Positions 1 through 8,022 of a stretch of DNA of 44,890 nt are shown piece after piece; position 1 is the stretch's first letter, and the number at the start of each line of letters is the position of its first letter. The notes under the pieces were generated by a model, which was not told where the DNA came from, did not search any database, and was given only the letters and a program-made list of their open reading frames with translations. The translations under genes were made by a program, and so were the position numbers. The stretch is from positions 1-44,890 of the forward strand of contig JAFRMM010000213.1 of NCBI GenBank assembly GCA_017430675.1. Reading direction: 5' to 3'. The DNA comes from Prevotella sp. Its GTDB lineage: Bacteria > Bacteroidota > Bacteroidia > Bacteroidales > Bacteroidaceae.

Positions 1-592
1 CACTCATGTAGTAGTTCACGTACTGGCCATCCTCGGAGGTCTCGCCGATGGACATGATCTCGCCAGTGGTATTGCCCACGAACATGTTCTTATAATACGA
101 GGATCCGCCCTCAGTCACGGGGACATGATAGGTCTCGTTGGCCGTTCCCTTGATCATGACGGGCACGCCGGCGGGCACGTCCTTCACGCGTGTCATCCAG
201 ATGGTGCCCTCGGTCTTGTCGAAGCCCGTGGCAATGAAGGCCTTCACCTCGTCGGAATAACTGAAGTCGAGGCTCTTGTCACCGCAGAAGGTGGTCTTGC
301 CGTTCTTGCCGATGGTGATGGGCTGCTCGGTAGTATAGACCACAGTTTCGCTTTCGAAGGTAAACTTATCGAGGTCGGTTAATTCCCATGAGAGTTCAGA
401 CTCTTCGGTCTTCAGGGAAACGTTTCCGTCGGCATAGACGAACTCAGGCATCTTGTCGAACGGCACTTCGGTCTTCGAGCCGTCCTTCAGCCATACGATG
501 ATCTTGGACTGATCTGCCCAGGCACCAGTGGTGGTGAGCATGGTGAGGAGCAGCAGCATGGCCGCCCTCACCCAATTGTTATTTTGTTTCAT
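1..592 (-). CDS. Secreted modular protein, N-terminal part (cut by window edge)
   Basis: The reading frame is open from the ATG at 590-592 (read leftward) to position 1, so only about 197 N-terminal residues are present. Residues 1-26 form a typical signal peptide: a short polar start, a Leu/Met-rich core and an Ala-Trp-Ala cleavage region, with no lipobox cysteine. After it comes a short stretch of the type KIIVWLKDGSKTEVPFDKM, a pattern common at the mature N-terminus of secreted Prevotella proteins. From about residue 92 the protein contains a module that recurs, at high nucleotide identity and in opposite orientation, at the right end of the window (44631-44890). It starts 17 bases after the stop of the large secreted protein upstream and is probably cotranscribed with it. 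I do not recognise a catalytic domain, and the C-terminal part, where the function may lie, is outside the window. Confidence 0.85.
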   Translation of the reverse strand, partial: MKQNNNWVRAAMLLLLTMLTTTGAWADQSKIIVWLKDGSKTEVPFDKMPEFVYADGNVSLKTEESELSWELTDLDKFTFESETVVYTTEQPITIGKNGKTTFCGDKSLDFSYSDEVKAFIATGFDKTEGTIWMTRVKDVPAGVPVMIKGTANETYHVPVTEGGSSYYKNMFVGNTTGEIMSIGETSEDGQYVNYYMS

Positions 593-609
593 ATTGTACA
601 TCATTTTAA

Positions 610-3600
610 TTATTCTTCTGTTGATTCGTTGATGACCGTAATCTTCATCGTACTGCCTATGGAGTGGTCACTCTTCAGTCGGAAACGAAGATTGTATTCA
701 CCGGGAGCAATAGATGACCTATAGACATCCAGACGGGCAGAATACTGGTTATTCCAGTCATAATACCTGAAGTTGTCATCCGGATCGGACTCTGGGTCTA
801 TCTCTATAGCAGTGTTGTCAAACGCCTCGTCTTCGCTCTCCCTTGGTGCGAAGTCCTCAACATAGAAACTGCATCCGCCAGAACCTGCTGACACCTCCTG
901 CTCTGCCGGTCCGACAGTGAACGAGGTATATTTCCAGCCTTCGCCAACGGCTACATTGATATATGCCTTCACAGTGGGCTTGCTCTTGAGGGCGAACGTC
1001 AAAGATACCTGTTTGTTATCGTTAGGCTTCACGGCAGTAAGGGTCTGCGTGGCAGCATCCCAAGAGAAGAAGCCCAGGTCCTTGTCGCGGTCATCGTAGT
1101 CCACATATTGCGCCACTAAATCCACGTCACTCCAGTCCCATGTAGCACCTTTCTCATAGTACTGTGTCACACTGACCTTCGTCGTCTCACCCACTTTCAC
1201 GTATTGGTCTTCTGTCTTTACCTGGAAAGAGGTAATGGAGGGAACATGCATCGCCATTGTGCCACGACCGTAGATCTCGTACTCGTCGCCTTCCTCTTCC
1301 TCACCGGTCTCTTGATTCCACGTCTGGTTCTTGAAGACCAGATAGAACAGGAGTTCATACTCGCCGGCATAATCGTCTTCGCCGCGGGTACGGGCGGAAC
1401 TCTGCGTGGTCTTCACCTTGCGCAACATGATCTTGCTATTGCCGTCGGGTTTGATGTTGCCCTTCGTCACATCGGTTGCTGTCATGAAGTAGCCAGATAT
1501 TTCGTTGCCTTCAACGTAAAGTCCGAAGTCCATCTTGGCTCCAGGCGAATTGGCGAACTGTTCCGTTGTGAGTGCCAGGACGACATCTGCCATCGTCAGA
1601 GGAATGAAACCATAGACCATACCCTGAGTGCCACCGTTCTCGTCGGCATCCTCCAGGGAGAAACTGATGACATCCTGATCCTTGCTCCACTCTGACCATT
1701 TGGGTACATATTCGCGCGTCTGACTCTCGCCTGTATTCTTGTCCTCGATGACATAGACGTTCGGCTTCTGCTTGGCGGCTTTCTTGAGTTGCTCGTCTGC
1801 AATGTCATCATCGTCGTCACCTTCTTCCTTGACTTTGACGGTGGCTGCGCAGACCTTACTCCACGGATCGGGCTCTGCTCCTGCTGTAGTACCCGTAACG
1901 GTACCCTCAGTAGCATCTTCCTCGGGCGTGAAGGTGACAGTGACGATACCATCTTGGGCTGTCACAGCAGACGTTGGAGCCACACTGCCCCCTGCAGCCT
2001 CGAACTGAACGGTCTGTCCGCCAAAGCCTGTCCATTCGCCAGTCTTCGACGTGTAACGCTCAAGTTTATAGGTGATGGCTGCAGTAGCACCCTTTTCAAT
2101 GTCCTGAGAGGCCGGTGTGGCGGTCAGGCGGTAGTCGATAGCCAGGGCCTTCCAGTCGTCGGCCTTGATGGCATCGTCGTCATCACCAGCCTCCTGGCCT
2201 TCCTCAGCCTCTTCGCCCTCGGCACCAAGCACGACTTCGGCCTTCACGATGCCACCCTTCAGATCAGTCAGAGTGAAGAAGGCGCTGACATTGCCCTCCT
2301 TGTCGGTGTAGCCGTATTCATCCTCAAGTTCACCGCCCTCTGCCTCGAAGTGTACCAGTACACCAGGTGCATTGTAGGTGGTGCCTGTCAGGTAGTTCTT
2401 ATTGGTAACGTGGTACTTCACCTCGCGCTTGGCATTGACCAGCACTTCCTCTTCCACGGGCTCGTTGAGCAGTTCGATCTCATCGGGCAGACTGACGAGC
2501 GGCAAGTCAAAGACGTTGATGGGGTCAATCTCACCGAGGTCTTTCTTCCAGAAGAAGAGGTCGAGGCAGAGCCCGAGTCCGAGGTCGATGCCAGTGCTGA
2601 TACCTGCGTTCCAGGCCACATATTTATTATCCACCAGACGACCGTCGGCCTCAGCCTTGACGTATGGCTGCGGACTGATTGTCGGGCAGAGCACCTTGTA
2701 TATACCTATTTCTATTTTAGGATATGCGGCAGCGCGAGCCTCAGCATGAGCCTGGATACCCAGATCGGGACCTACAAGTTCCAGATTCTTCTCGCACTCG
2801 GCAATCTTGGAGAGGCCCTTCTCGGCATCCCACTCCACGCCATAACTGACTTTCGTGGAGGCTGTCACACCCGTGGTGATGCTGGCCTCGCCAGAAGCAC
2901 CCAGACTGACATTGGCCATGAGATCTGCGCCAACAGTGATATAGACGGGTACGGTTCCAACCATGAAGGTATATTTCAGATTGGGAATAGCATTCTCTTT
3001 CAGCGTCCATTCCTTCTCGTAACTCACCTCACTGGCCACCGCATACTTCATGATAAGATTCATGTCGAAGCCGCCTTCGAGCGTAATCTTCAGGTTCTGC
3101 AGGTCACCCATGCGCACCTTCTCCCAAGGGATATCTCCGAAGTCGAAGGCGAACAGGCCCTTCAGACCGATGTTGAAGTTGAGTTTATCCCATGAGAGGC
3201 TTTGCATGCCACTCTCCCAGAGCACCTTGCCATCGTCGTTGTACTCCCAACTGATGAACTCGTTCTCGAAGCCTACAGGTCCACGTGTCAAAGCCTTGTC
3301 GGCATTGTAGAGTTCTACGCATCCATCGCCGGAGATCATCTCCACCTTCGTGGGCAGATAGACGGGCACGTCATCGGAGGCACCACGGGCTTTCGCAGTG
3401 GCCTCCGTAGCCAGTTTGAACTTCGTACCTTTGAAGAGGTTACCCATCAAGCCCTGACGGGTGGTGAGATTGACGGTTTTGCTGCCCTCTTCCTGTTGTA
3501 TCTTATCGATGAGACGGATGATGTAAGAGTCATCTTTAGGAAGGAGCACCACATCGTAATCACCCATCACAGGTACATCGCCCGTGAAAGTAATCTGCGC

Positions 3601-4242
3601 CTGGCCACTCTCCTCGTCGAAGTTGTCGAGGGTAGTCTGCGTCCAGTCAATGTTAATATAACGAGAGTCATGCTTGGCTGCCTGTACGACCCAGACAGTA
3701 TCAGCAATCTGCTTGTCCTTGCTGGCAAAGGCAATGTAGCCTATGCGCTTATCAGTCATCGGGTTCATCCCGGCATTAAACAGTAAGGAGTCGGTATTGT
3801 TGATGGGACTGATATATTTGAGCCAGTTATCAGAGGGATTGTAAGTGTATTCCACATTGCTACGGAACTGGAATTTGAAATCCTCTGCCTCTCCACCCAC
3901 ATACACCGTGTCAGGATGTGTGAACAGGAAATCCGGGTCGCCCGAGAAACTTGCTACCTCGTCGAAGGTAAATGTTGTCGTTTCCACAACAGGTTCCTCC
4001 TGGGTTGGCTCAGAACCAGGCTCTTCGCTACCGGCTGGCTCGTCTTTCACCTCATAAACGGTAAAACTTGGCGGATCATCTTGGAAGGTGACTTTGTCAA
4101 GTTTGCTTGCATCGTAGGTCACACGGTTTCCATTTTTATCGACAACGACAAATGTCTGTGCCGTGCCCACCATGCCAATCATTGCAAGTAGCAGTGTAAT
4201 GGTTGCCCTCGCCAAAAAGGTTTTTCTCATTGTTGTTCGCAT
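610..4242 (-). CDS. Large secreted protein with BACON-like and invasin-like Ig domains
   Basis: The protein has about 1210 residues from the ATG at 4242. The frame is open a little further upstream, but the extra residues are polar and do not look like a signal peptide; the ATG at 4230 is an alternative start. The N-terminus is a signal peptide ending near GMVGTAQT, without a lipobox. Next come a short VVVDKNGNRVTYDASKLDKV element, an acidic Glu/Pro linker and, at about residues 75-170, a segment ending in DTVWVVQAAK that resembles a BACON or related Ig-like domain. Two later segments, near 620-700 and 715-825, read like invasin-type Ig (Big_1) domains (for example QTVQFEAAGGSVAP) and are joined by very acidic DDDD linkers. 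I see no catalytic motif. The role is probably cell-surface or extracellular binding; this is inference from domain type. A weak promoter-like TCATTTTG lies at 4298-4305 on the coding strand. Confidence 0.85.
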   Translation of the reverse strand: MRTTMRKTFLARATITLLLAMIGMVGTAQTFVVVDKNGNRVTYDASKLDKVTFQDDPPSFTVYEVKDEPAGSEEPGSEPTQEEPVVETTTFTFDEVASFSGDPDFLFTHPDTVYVGGEAEDFKFQFRSNVEYTYNPSDNWLKYISPINNTDSLLFNAGMNPMTDKRIGYIAFASKDKQIADTVWVVQAAKHDSRYINIDWTQTTLDNFDEESGQAQITFTGDVPVMGDYDVVLLPKDDSYIIRLIDKIQQEEGSKTVNLTTRQGLMGNLFKGTKFKLATEATAKARGASDDVPVYLPTKVEMISGDGCVELYNADKALTRGPVGFENEFISWEYNDDGKVLWESGMQSLSWDKLNFNIGLKGLFAFDFGDIPWEKVRMGDLQNLKITLEGGFDMNLIMKYAVASEVSYEKEWTLKENAIPNLKYTFMVGTVPVYITVGADLMANVSLGASGEASITTGVTASTKVSYGVEWDAEKGLSKIAECEKNLELVGPDLGIQAHAEARAAAYPKIEIGIYKVLCPTISPQPYVKAEADGRLVDNKYVAWNAGISTGIDLGLGLCLDLFFWKKDLGEIDPINVFDLPLVSLPDEIELLNEPVEEEVLVNAKREVKYHVTNKNYLTGTTYNAPGVLVHFEAEGGELEDEYGYTDKEGNVSAFFTLTDLKGGIVKAEVVLGAEGEEAEEGQEAGDDDDAIKADDWKALAIDYRLTATPASQDIEKGATAAITYKLERYTSKTGEWTGFGGQTVQFEAAGGSVAPTSAVTAQDGIVTVTFTPEEDATEGTVTGTTAGAEPDPWSKVCAATVKVKEEGDDDDDIADEQLKKAAKQKPNVYVIEDKNTGESQTREYVPKWSEWSKDQDVISFSLEDADENGGTQGMVYGFIPLTMADVVLALTTEQFANSPGAKMDFGLYVEGNEISGYFMTATDVTKGNIKPDGNSKIMLRKVKTTQSSARTRGEDDYAGEYELLFYLVFKNQTWNQETGEEEEGDEYEIYGRGTMAMHVPSITSFQVKTEDQYVKVGETTKVSVTQYYEKGATWDWSDVDLVAQYVDYDDRDKDLGFFSWDAATQTLTAVKPNDNKQVSLTFALKSKPTVKAYINVAVGEGWKYTSFTVGPAEQEVSAGSGGCSFYVEDFAPRESEDEAFDNTAIEIDPESDPDDNFRYYDWNNQYSARLDVYRSSIAPGEYNLRFRLKSDHSIGSTMKITVINESTEE

Positions 4243-4330
4243 AATGTTTTTTTGTTTTAAGTTATCAATAGGTTTAATTTTTAAACTTTCTAATGCGCAA
4301 AATGACACAGGTCTTTACCGTTCGAAACGC

Positions 4331-4663
4331 CTAGCCTATCTTCTTTTGGCTATCCATGTCGGGCACACGCTCACTAAAGAGGCGGCGCAGACCCTGTTCG
4401 TATGCAATAAGTGCATCGTGTCCCTTGTGGGTAATACGGCAGATGGTGTGGGAGAAACGCCCCAGACCGCTCTTGTCGATCTCAAGATAGCCTGCTTCCT
4501 GCAACGTCTTGATCTGTACGCTGACGTTACCTCGTGTGGAATCAGTAATATCACACAAATAGACGAAGTCGGCACTTTCCAAACTGTCAAGGGCGACCAT
4601 GATCTTTAACCTCAGTTCACTGTGAAGCAATGGATTGATAACGGGGAACTTAAACTTGTTCAT
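4331..4663 (-). CDS. Winged-helix transcriptional regulator (HTH_34/MarR-like)
   Basis: This 110-residue protein consists almost entirely of one winged-helix DNA-binding domain. It opens with PLLHSELRLKIMVAL, the usual first helix of the PF13601-like regulators, followed by a helix-turn-helix (LCDITDSTRGNVSVQIKTLQ) and a wing ending in GRFSHTICRITHKGHDAL. No metal or ligand site is visible. Its ATG overlaps the stop of the upstream membrane protein gene (4660-4663), so the two genes are probably translationally coupled. In Bacteroidetes such small regulators often sit beside a membrane protein of this kind; whether the regulator controls its own operon is inference. Confidence 0.85.
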   Translation of the reverse strand: MNKFKFPVINPLLHSELRLKIMVALDSLESADFVYLCDITDSTRGNVSVQIKTLQEAGYLEIDKSGLGRFSHTICRITHKGHDALIAYEQGLRRLFSERVPDMDSQKKIG

Positions 4664-5259
4664 GACGATAATTGATGATATTTTCGAAGATGGCTATTAA
4701 ACATGTGTCCGGGAATGATAAGGGCGATGACCGTTACTACGGCTGTTACAAAAAGTTGCCACGCCCAAAGTTCATCTTGCAGGAAGAGAGGAATGGCAGA
4801 GAGCAAACAGGCAATGATGCCGCAGACCACCTTGGGTCGGAATCGCATGATGACACCAGTAAAGAGACTCCCCATACCTATCAAGAGGCTGGCCAGTGCA
4901 AACAAACACTGGTGATGCACCCCCGCAAAGCCCGTGGCTAATGCGGCAAAGCCGCAAGCAAAACCAACGAACAACCACACCTTCAAGACATAATTGTCTT
5001 CTTTCGTCCTCACATGGTTGCAGTTATAGTCTTCGTGGAGGTTATTCTGCATATAAGGAACACCTACCAAGGGTATTCCACATAGGATAAAGAGAAACAG
5101 GTCATTATCACACAGCATCATCGCAGCAAACGTCAGCAGGTAGGCGATAACTATGGAGTAACCCCAGATCAGGAAGGGGTTCTTACCCGTCATTTCATTC
5201 CTACGCGTTGCCTCACCACGGATGCGAGTGATAATGTCCAACTCGTTAGTCGTTCCCAT
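4660..5259 (-). CDS. Multi-pass membrane protein of unknown function
   Basis: The protein has 199 residues. A polar N-terminus with several charged residues (residues 1-25) is followed by about six hydrophobic segments, starting with FLIWGYSIVIAYLLTFAAMM, so it is an integral inner-membrane protein. I see no transporter signature or enzymatic motif and do not assign a function. It forms a two-gene unit with the winged-helix regulator that overlaps its 3' end, which suggests a sensor or target partnership with that regulator. A TATCTTTG -7-like element lies about 36 bases upstream of the start (5295-5302). Confidence 0.8.
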   Translation of the reverse strand: MGTTNELDIITRIRGEATRRNEMTGKNPFLIWGYSIVIAYLLTFAAMMLCDNDLFLFILCGIPLVGVPYMQNNLHEDYNCNHVRTKEDNYVLKVWLFVGFACGFAALATGFAGVHHQCLFALASLLIGMGSLFTGVIMRFRPKVVCGIIACLLSAIPLFLQDELWAWQLFVTAVVTVIALIIPGHMFNSHLRKYHQLSS

Positions 5260-5294
5260 ACCTTTGGATAGTTTTAGCGTTCCGTCAGATATCG

Positions 5295-5302
5295 CAAAGA
5301 TA
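5295..5302 (-). promoter_or_regulatory. Bacteroidetes -7 element upstream of the membrane protein gene
   Basis: Read on the minus strand this is TATCTTTG, an exact match to the TAnnTTTG -7 consensus of Bacteroidetes. It lies about 36 bases before the start at 5259. I see no clear TTTG -33 element at the usual 19-21 base spacing, so this is a moderate call. Confidence 0.5.
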
Positions 5303-5351
5303 AGGTTTATTTTTTAAACTATACGGAAATGTGCTTGATTTTTATTAATCT

Positions 5352-6626
5352 TTAACAAGTTGCTTTGAGAATTTCGGAGAGGGTGGGATGGATGTGCACC
5401 ATGTCGGCAAGTTCGCCGAGCGTGGTATGTTTGCACATCAGGACACTCACTTCCTGGACGATGTCGGCGGCATGGGCGCCGTAAGCGTGAGCACCGAGGA
5501 TGAGGCCGTCGGGGCAAACAAATAGTTTCAGCATGCCTTCCGTCTCTCCCATGGCAAGGGCCTTGCCGTTGGCGCGCCAGAAGGATTTTTTGCAGACGTA
5601 AGGCACCCCGCTGGCTTTCAACTGGTCTTCCGTAGGACCGACACAGGCAGCCTCGGGTTCCGTGAAGATGGCGGCGGGCATGATGTCGAAGCGGATGCCG
5701 TCGCTCTTGCCGAGGATATGGTTCACAGCCCTCACAGCCTGCATCTCGGCGGCATGGGCAAGCATCTGACGGCCGTTGACATCACCGATGGCGTAGATGG
5801 AGACCTCCCCCTGCCCCTCCTGAAGGAGGGGAGAGACAACCTGGAAGTGGTCGTTGACGGGAACCGCACCATTGGGGGCCAGGGTGATGCCTACGGATTC
5901 CAGGTTCAGTCCACCTGTGCGGGGCTTACGGCCCGTGGCCATCAGGATCACGTCGGCATCGATGTCGGCGAGCGACTGCACGGCGGTCTTCATCTTAAAG
6001 GTGATACCGCGCTTCTCCAACAGTTTGCGCAGACGCTTGGCGATGTCGCTGTCAAGGGCGGGGAGGCACTCCTTCAGATATTCGATGACCGTGACCTCGG
6101 AGCCGAAGCGGTTGAAGACACTGGCGAACTCCATGCCAATGACACCTGCGCCGATGATACAGAGGCGCTTAGGGAGGCTGTCGAGGTTGAGGAGTCCCGT
6201 GGAATCGACGACGCGGGGATCGGCCTTGACACCTTCGATGGGGAGCCATTTCGTCTCTGAGCCCGTGGCGATGATGATGTTCGGGGCGGTGTAAACCGTA
6301 TGGTTTACCTCCACCCCTAACCCCTCATCCTGGGAGGAGGGGAGTAAGGCGGCTTGCCCGCGGACGAGGGTGATATTAGGATGGGAGAGGATGCCCTCGA
6401 CACCCTGACGGAGTTGGCTGACGACCTGTGGCATACGCTCGCGTGCCTCCGCAAAGGTGGCGGAATGGACGCAGGTCTTCGTGGGGATACAGCCGACGTT
6501 CAGGCATGTGCCCCCTACCTCACTGCCCTCGAAGATCACGACCTTCAGGCCCTGCTGGGCGGCATATTCAGCGGCGCGGTAGCCACCAGGACCCGCGCCG
6601 ATGATGATGAGATCAGTTGTTGTCAT
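5352..6626 (-). CDS. lpdA: Dihydrolipoyl dehydrogenase (E3 / L-protein)
   Basis: The protein has 424 residues and reoxidises the dihydrolipoyl arm of GcvH, passing electrons through FAD to NAD. The sequence shows the N-terminal FAD-binding GAGPGG, the redox-active disulfide in GGTCLNVGCIPTK (Cys41, Cys46), a second Rossmann motif (GAGVIGMEFASVF), the FAD-contacting IYAIGD segment and the C-terminal catalytic HPTLSE (His413, Glu418). The ATG at 6626 is preferred over the longer frame because the FAD motif follows directly; this start overlaps the gcvPB stop by 14 bases. It is the last gene of the glycine cleavage operon. Unusually, two palindromic repeats are inserted in frame, adding roughly a dozen residues each at about 95-107 and 264-275; both catalytic centres remain intact. 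Confidence 0.95.
   Translation of the reverse strand: MTTTDLIIIGAGPGGYRAAEYAAQQGLKVVIFEGSEVGGTCLNVGCIPTKTCVHSATFAEARERMPQVVSQLRQGVEGILSHPNITLVRGQAALLPSSQDEGLGVEVNHTVYTAPNIIIATGSETKWLPIEGVKADPRVVDSTGLLNLDSLPKRLCIIGAGVIGMEFASVFNRFGSEVTVIEYLKECLPALDSDIAKRLRKLLEKRGITFKMKTAVQSLADIDADVILMATGRKPRTGGLNLESVGITLAPNGAVPVNDHFQVVSPLLQEGQGEVSIYAIGDVNGRQMLAHAAEMQAVRAVNHILGKSDGIRFDIMPAAIFTEPEAACVGPTEDQLKASGVPYVCKKSFWRANGKALAMGETEGMLKLFVCPDGLILGAHAYGAHAADIVQEVSVLMCKHTTLGELADMVHIHPTLSEILKATC
5803..5836 (-). repeat. Palindromic repeat inserted in frame in lpdA, copy A
   Basis: The plus strand contains a perfect 8-bp stem with a 2-base loop, CCCCTCCTGAAGGAGGGG (5814-5831), followed on the coding strand by a CAGGGGGAG tail. 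The coding strand translates in frame as SPLLQEGQGEV, lying between NDHFQVV and SIYAIGD where lipoamide dehydrogenases normally have a short loop. Length and orientation match copies B (6306-6345) and C (10286-10325). Confidence 0.85.
6306..6345 (-). repeat. Palindromic repeat inserted in frame in lpdA, copy B
   Basis: The core on the plus strand is a 6-bp stem (CCCCTC/GAGGGG, 6321-6342) extended by TCC/GGA after one mismatch. The coding strand reads LLPSSQDEGLGVEV in frame, inside the region between RGQAA and NHTVY. It shares the consensus CTCCCCTCC-loop-GAGGGG-(T/C)A-GGGG-GGAGGT with copies A and C, in the same orientation and codon phase. Confidence 0.8.
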
Positions 6627-8022
6627 GGACCATTTGTTTATAAGTGGTGACAGGATGCTTGGCGGCGAGGACATCATCGACACGGCCGATGGGCGTCGTG
6701 TGGGGCGCCGACTTTACCAGGTCGGGATCGCTCTTCGCCTCCTCGGCGATCCGGCGCATCACGGCGATGAAACCGTCGAGCGTCTCCTTGCTTTCGTTCT
6801 CCGTGGGCTCGATCATCAGACTCTCGTGGAAGAGCAGCGGGAAGTAGATCGTGGGCGCATGATAGCCGTAGTCGAGCAGCCGTTTCGCCACGTCCATCGT
6901 CGTGACACCCGTACTCTTATCCTTCAGGCCGTCGAACACGAACTCATGACAGCAGAGACCGTCGATGGGCAGTTCATAGACATCCTTCAACGACTCCTTG
7001 ATGTAGTTGGCATTGAGCACAGCCAACGGACCCACCTCCCTGACATGATCGCGACCCAGTGAGAGGATATAGGCATAGGCGCGCATCATCACACCGTAGT
7101 TGCCATGGTAGGGCGACACCACAGGGAAGCAATCCTGCAATCCCTCACGCACACCCACGGGACCACTGCCTGGACCTCCACCGCCATGCGGCGTGGAGAA
7201 CGTCTTGTGCAGGTTGATGTGCATCACGTCGAAGCCCATGTCGCCGGGACGACAGGCACCCAGCATGGGATTCAGGTTGGCACCGTCGTAGTACATCAGA
7301 CCGCCGCAGTCGTGGATCAGTTTCGCGATCTCAGGGATCCGCGTCTCGAAGAGCCCGAGGGTGTTGGGATTGGTCATCATCATGGCAGCGATGCCAGGAC
7401 CTTCTAGAGAGACCAGACGTTCCAGGTCGGCCAGATCGACCAGACCTTGAGCATCAGACTTCACCTCGATGATCTCCAGACCGCAGACGGCTGCCGAGGC
7501 GGGGTTCGTGCCATGGGCACTGTCGGGCACAACGACCTTTTTGCGCTGAAGGTCGCCACGCGAACGGTGGTAGTTGTCGATGGTCATCAAGCCCGTCAGT
7601 TCACCGTGGGCCCCAGCGTATGGCTTAAAGGTGAAGTGGGCCAGACCCGTCAGTTCGCAGAGCGAACGCTCCAATAATGATATCAAGGCCAAGGCTCCCT
7701 GGACTGTCTTGGCGGGCTGCTCGGGGTGCAGGTTCTGGAACTGCGGCAGGGCAGCCATTTCCTCGTTGATCTTGGGATTGTACTTCATCGTACAGGAGCC
7801 CAGGGGATAGAAGCCCGTATCCACGCCAAAGTTATTATTAGAGAGGTTCGTGTAGTGGCGCACCACCGTCAGTTCGTCACACTCAGGCAACTGCGCCTCC
7901 TCCGTACGCTGCATCGAGGCAGGTATCTCGTAATCGCCAAAATTGTTTCTTGGCAGACTGTAGCCTTTGCGACCCTCCTTCGAGAGTTCAAAGATCAGGT
8001 TTCCATATAGTTGGCGGTTCAT
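6613..8022 (-). CDS. gcvPB: Glycine dehydrogenase (decarboxylating) subunit 2
   Basis: The protein has 469 residues and is the PLP-binding half of a split glycine decarboxylase (P-protein). Together with GcvPA it decarboxylates glycine and transfers the aminomethyl group to the lipoyl arm of GcvH. The PLP lysine lies in INLHKTFSTPHGGGGPG (Lys273), with the glycine-rich loop intact. TADAHGTNPAS-like context (DSAHGTNPASAAVCG) and YYDGANLNPMLG are also characteristic. The length agrees with two-subunit P-proteins. Its start overlaps the gcvPA stop by 4 bases (8019-8022), which fits coupled translation of the two subunits. Confidence 0.97.
   Translation of the reverse strand: MNRQLYGNLIFELSKEGRKGYSLPRNNFGDYEIPASMQRTEEAQLPECDELTVVRHYTNLSNNNFGVDTGFYPLGSCTMKYNPKINEEMAALPQFQNLHPEQPAKTVQGALALISLLERSLCELTGLAHFTFKPYAGAHGELTGLMTIDNYHRSRGDLQRKKVVVPDSAHGTNPASAAVCGLEIIEVKSDAQGLVDLADLERLVSLEGPGIAAMMMTNPNTLGLFETRIPEIAKLIHDCGGLMYYDGANLNPMLGACRPGDMGFDVMHINLHKTFSTPHGGGGPGSGPVGVREGLQDCFPVVSPYHGNYGVMMRAYAYILSLGRDHVREVGPLAVLNANYIKESLKDVYELPIDGLCCHEFVFDGLKDKSTGVTTMDVAKRLLDYGYHAPTIYFPLLFHESLMIEPTENESKETLDGFIAVMRRIAEEAKSDPDLVKSAPHTTPIGRVDDVLAAKHPVTTYKQMVHDNN

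Noticed and set aside
1789..3195. Long open frame (468 codons) on the plus strand inside the large secreted protein gene
   Set aside because: It is antisense to a gene with a clear signal peptide and domain structure; its translation shows no domain and has the Val/Leu/His-rich look of a shadow frame.
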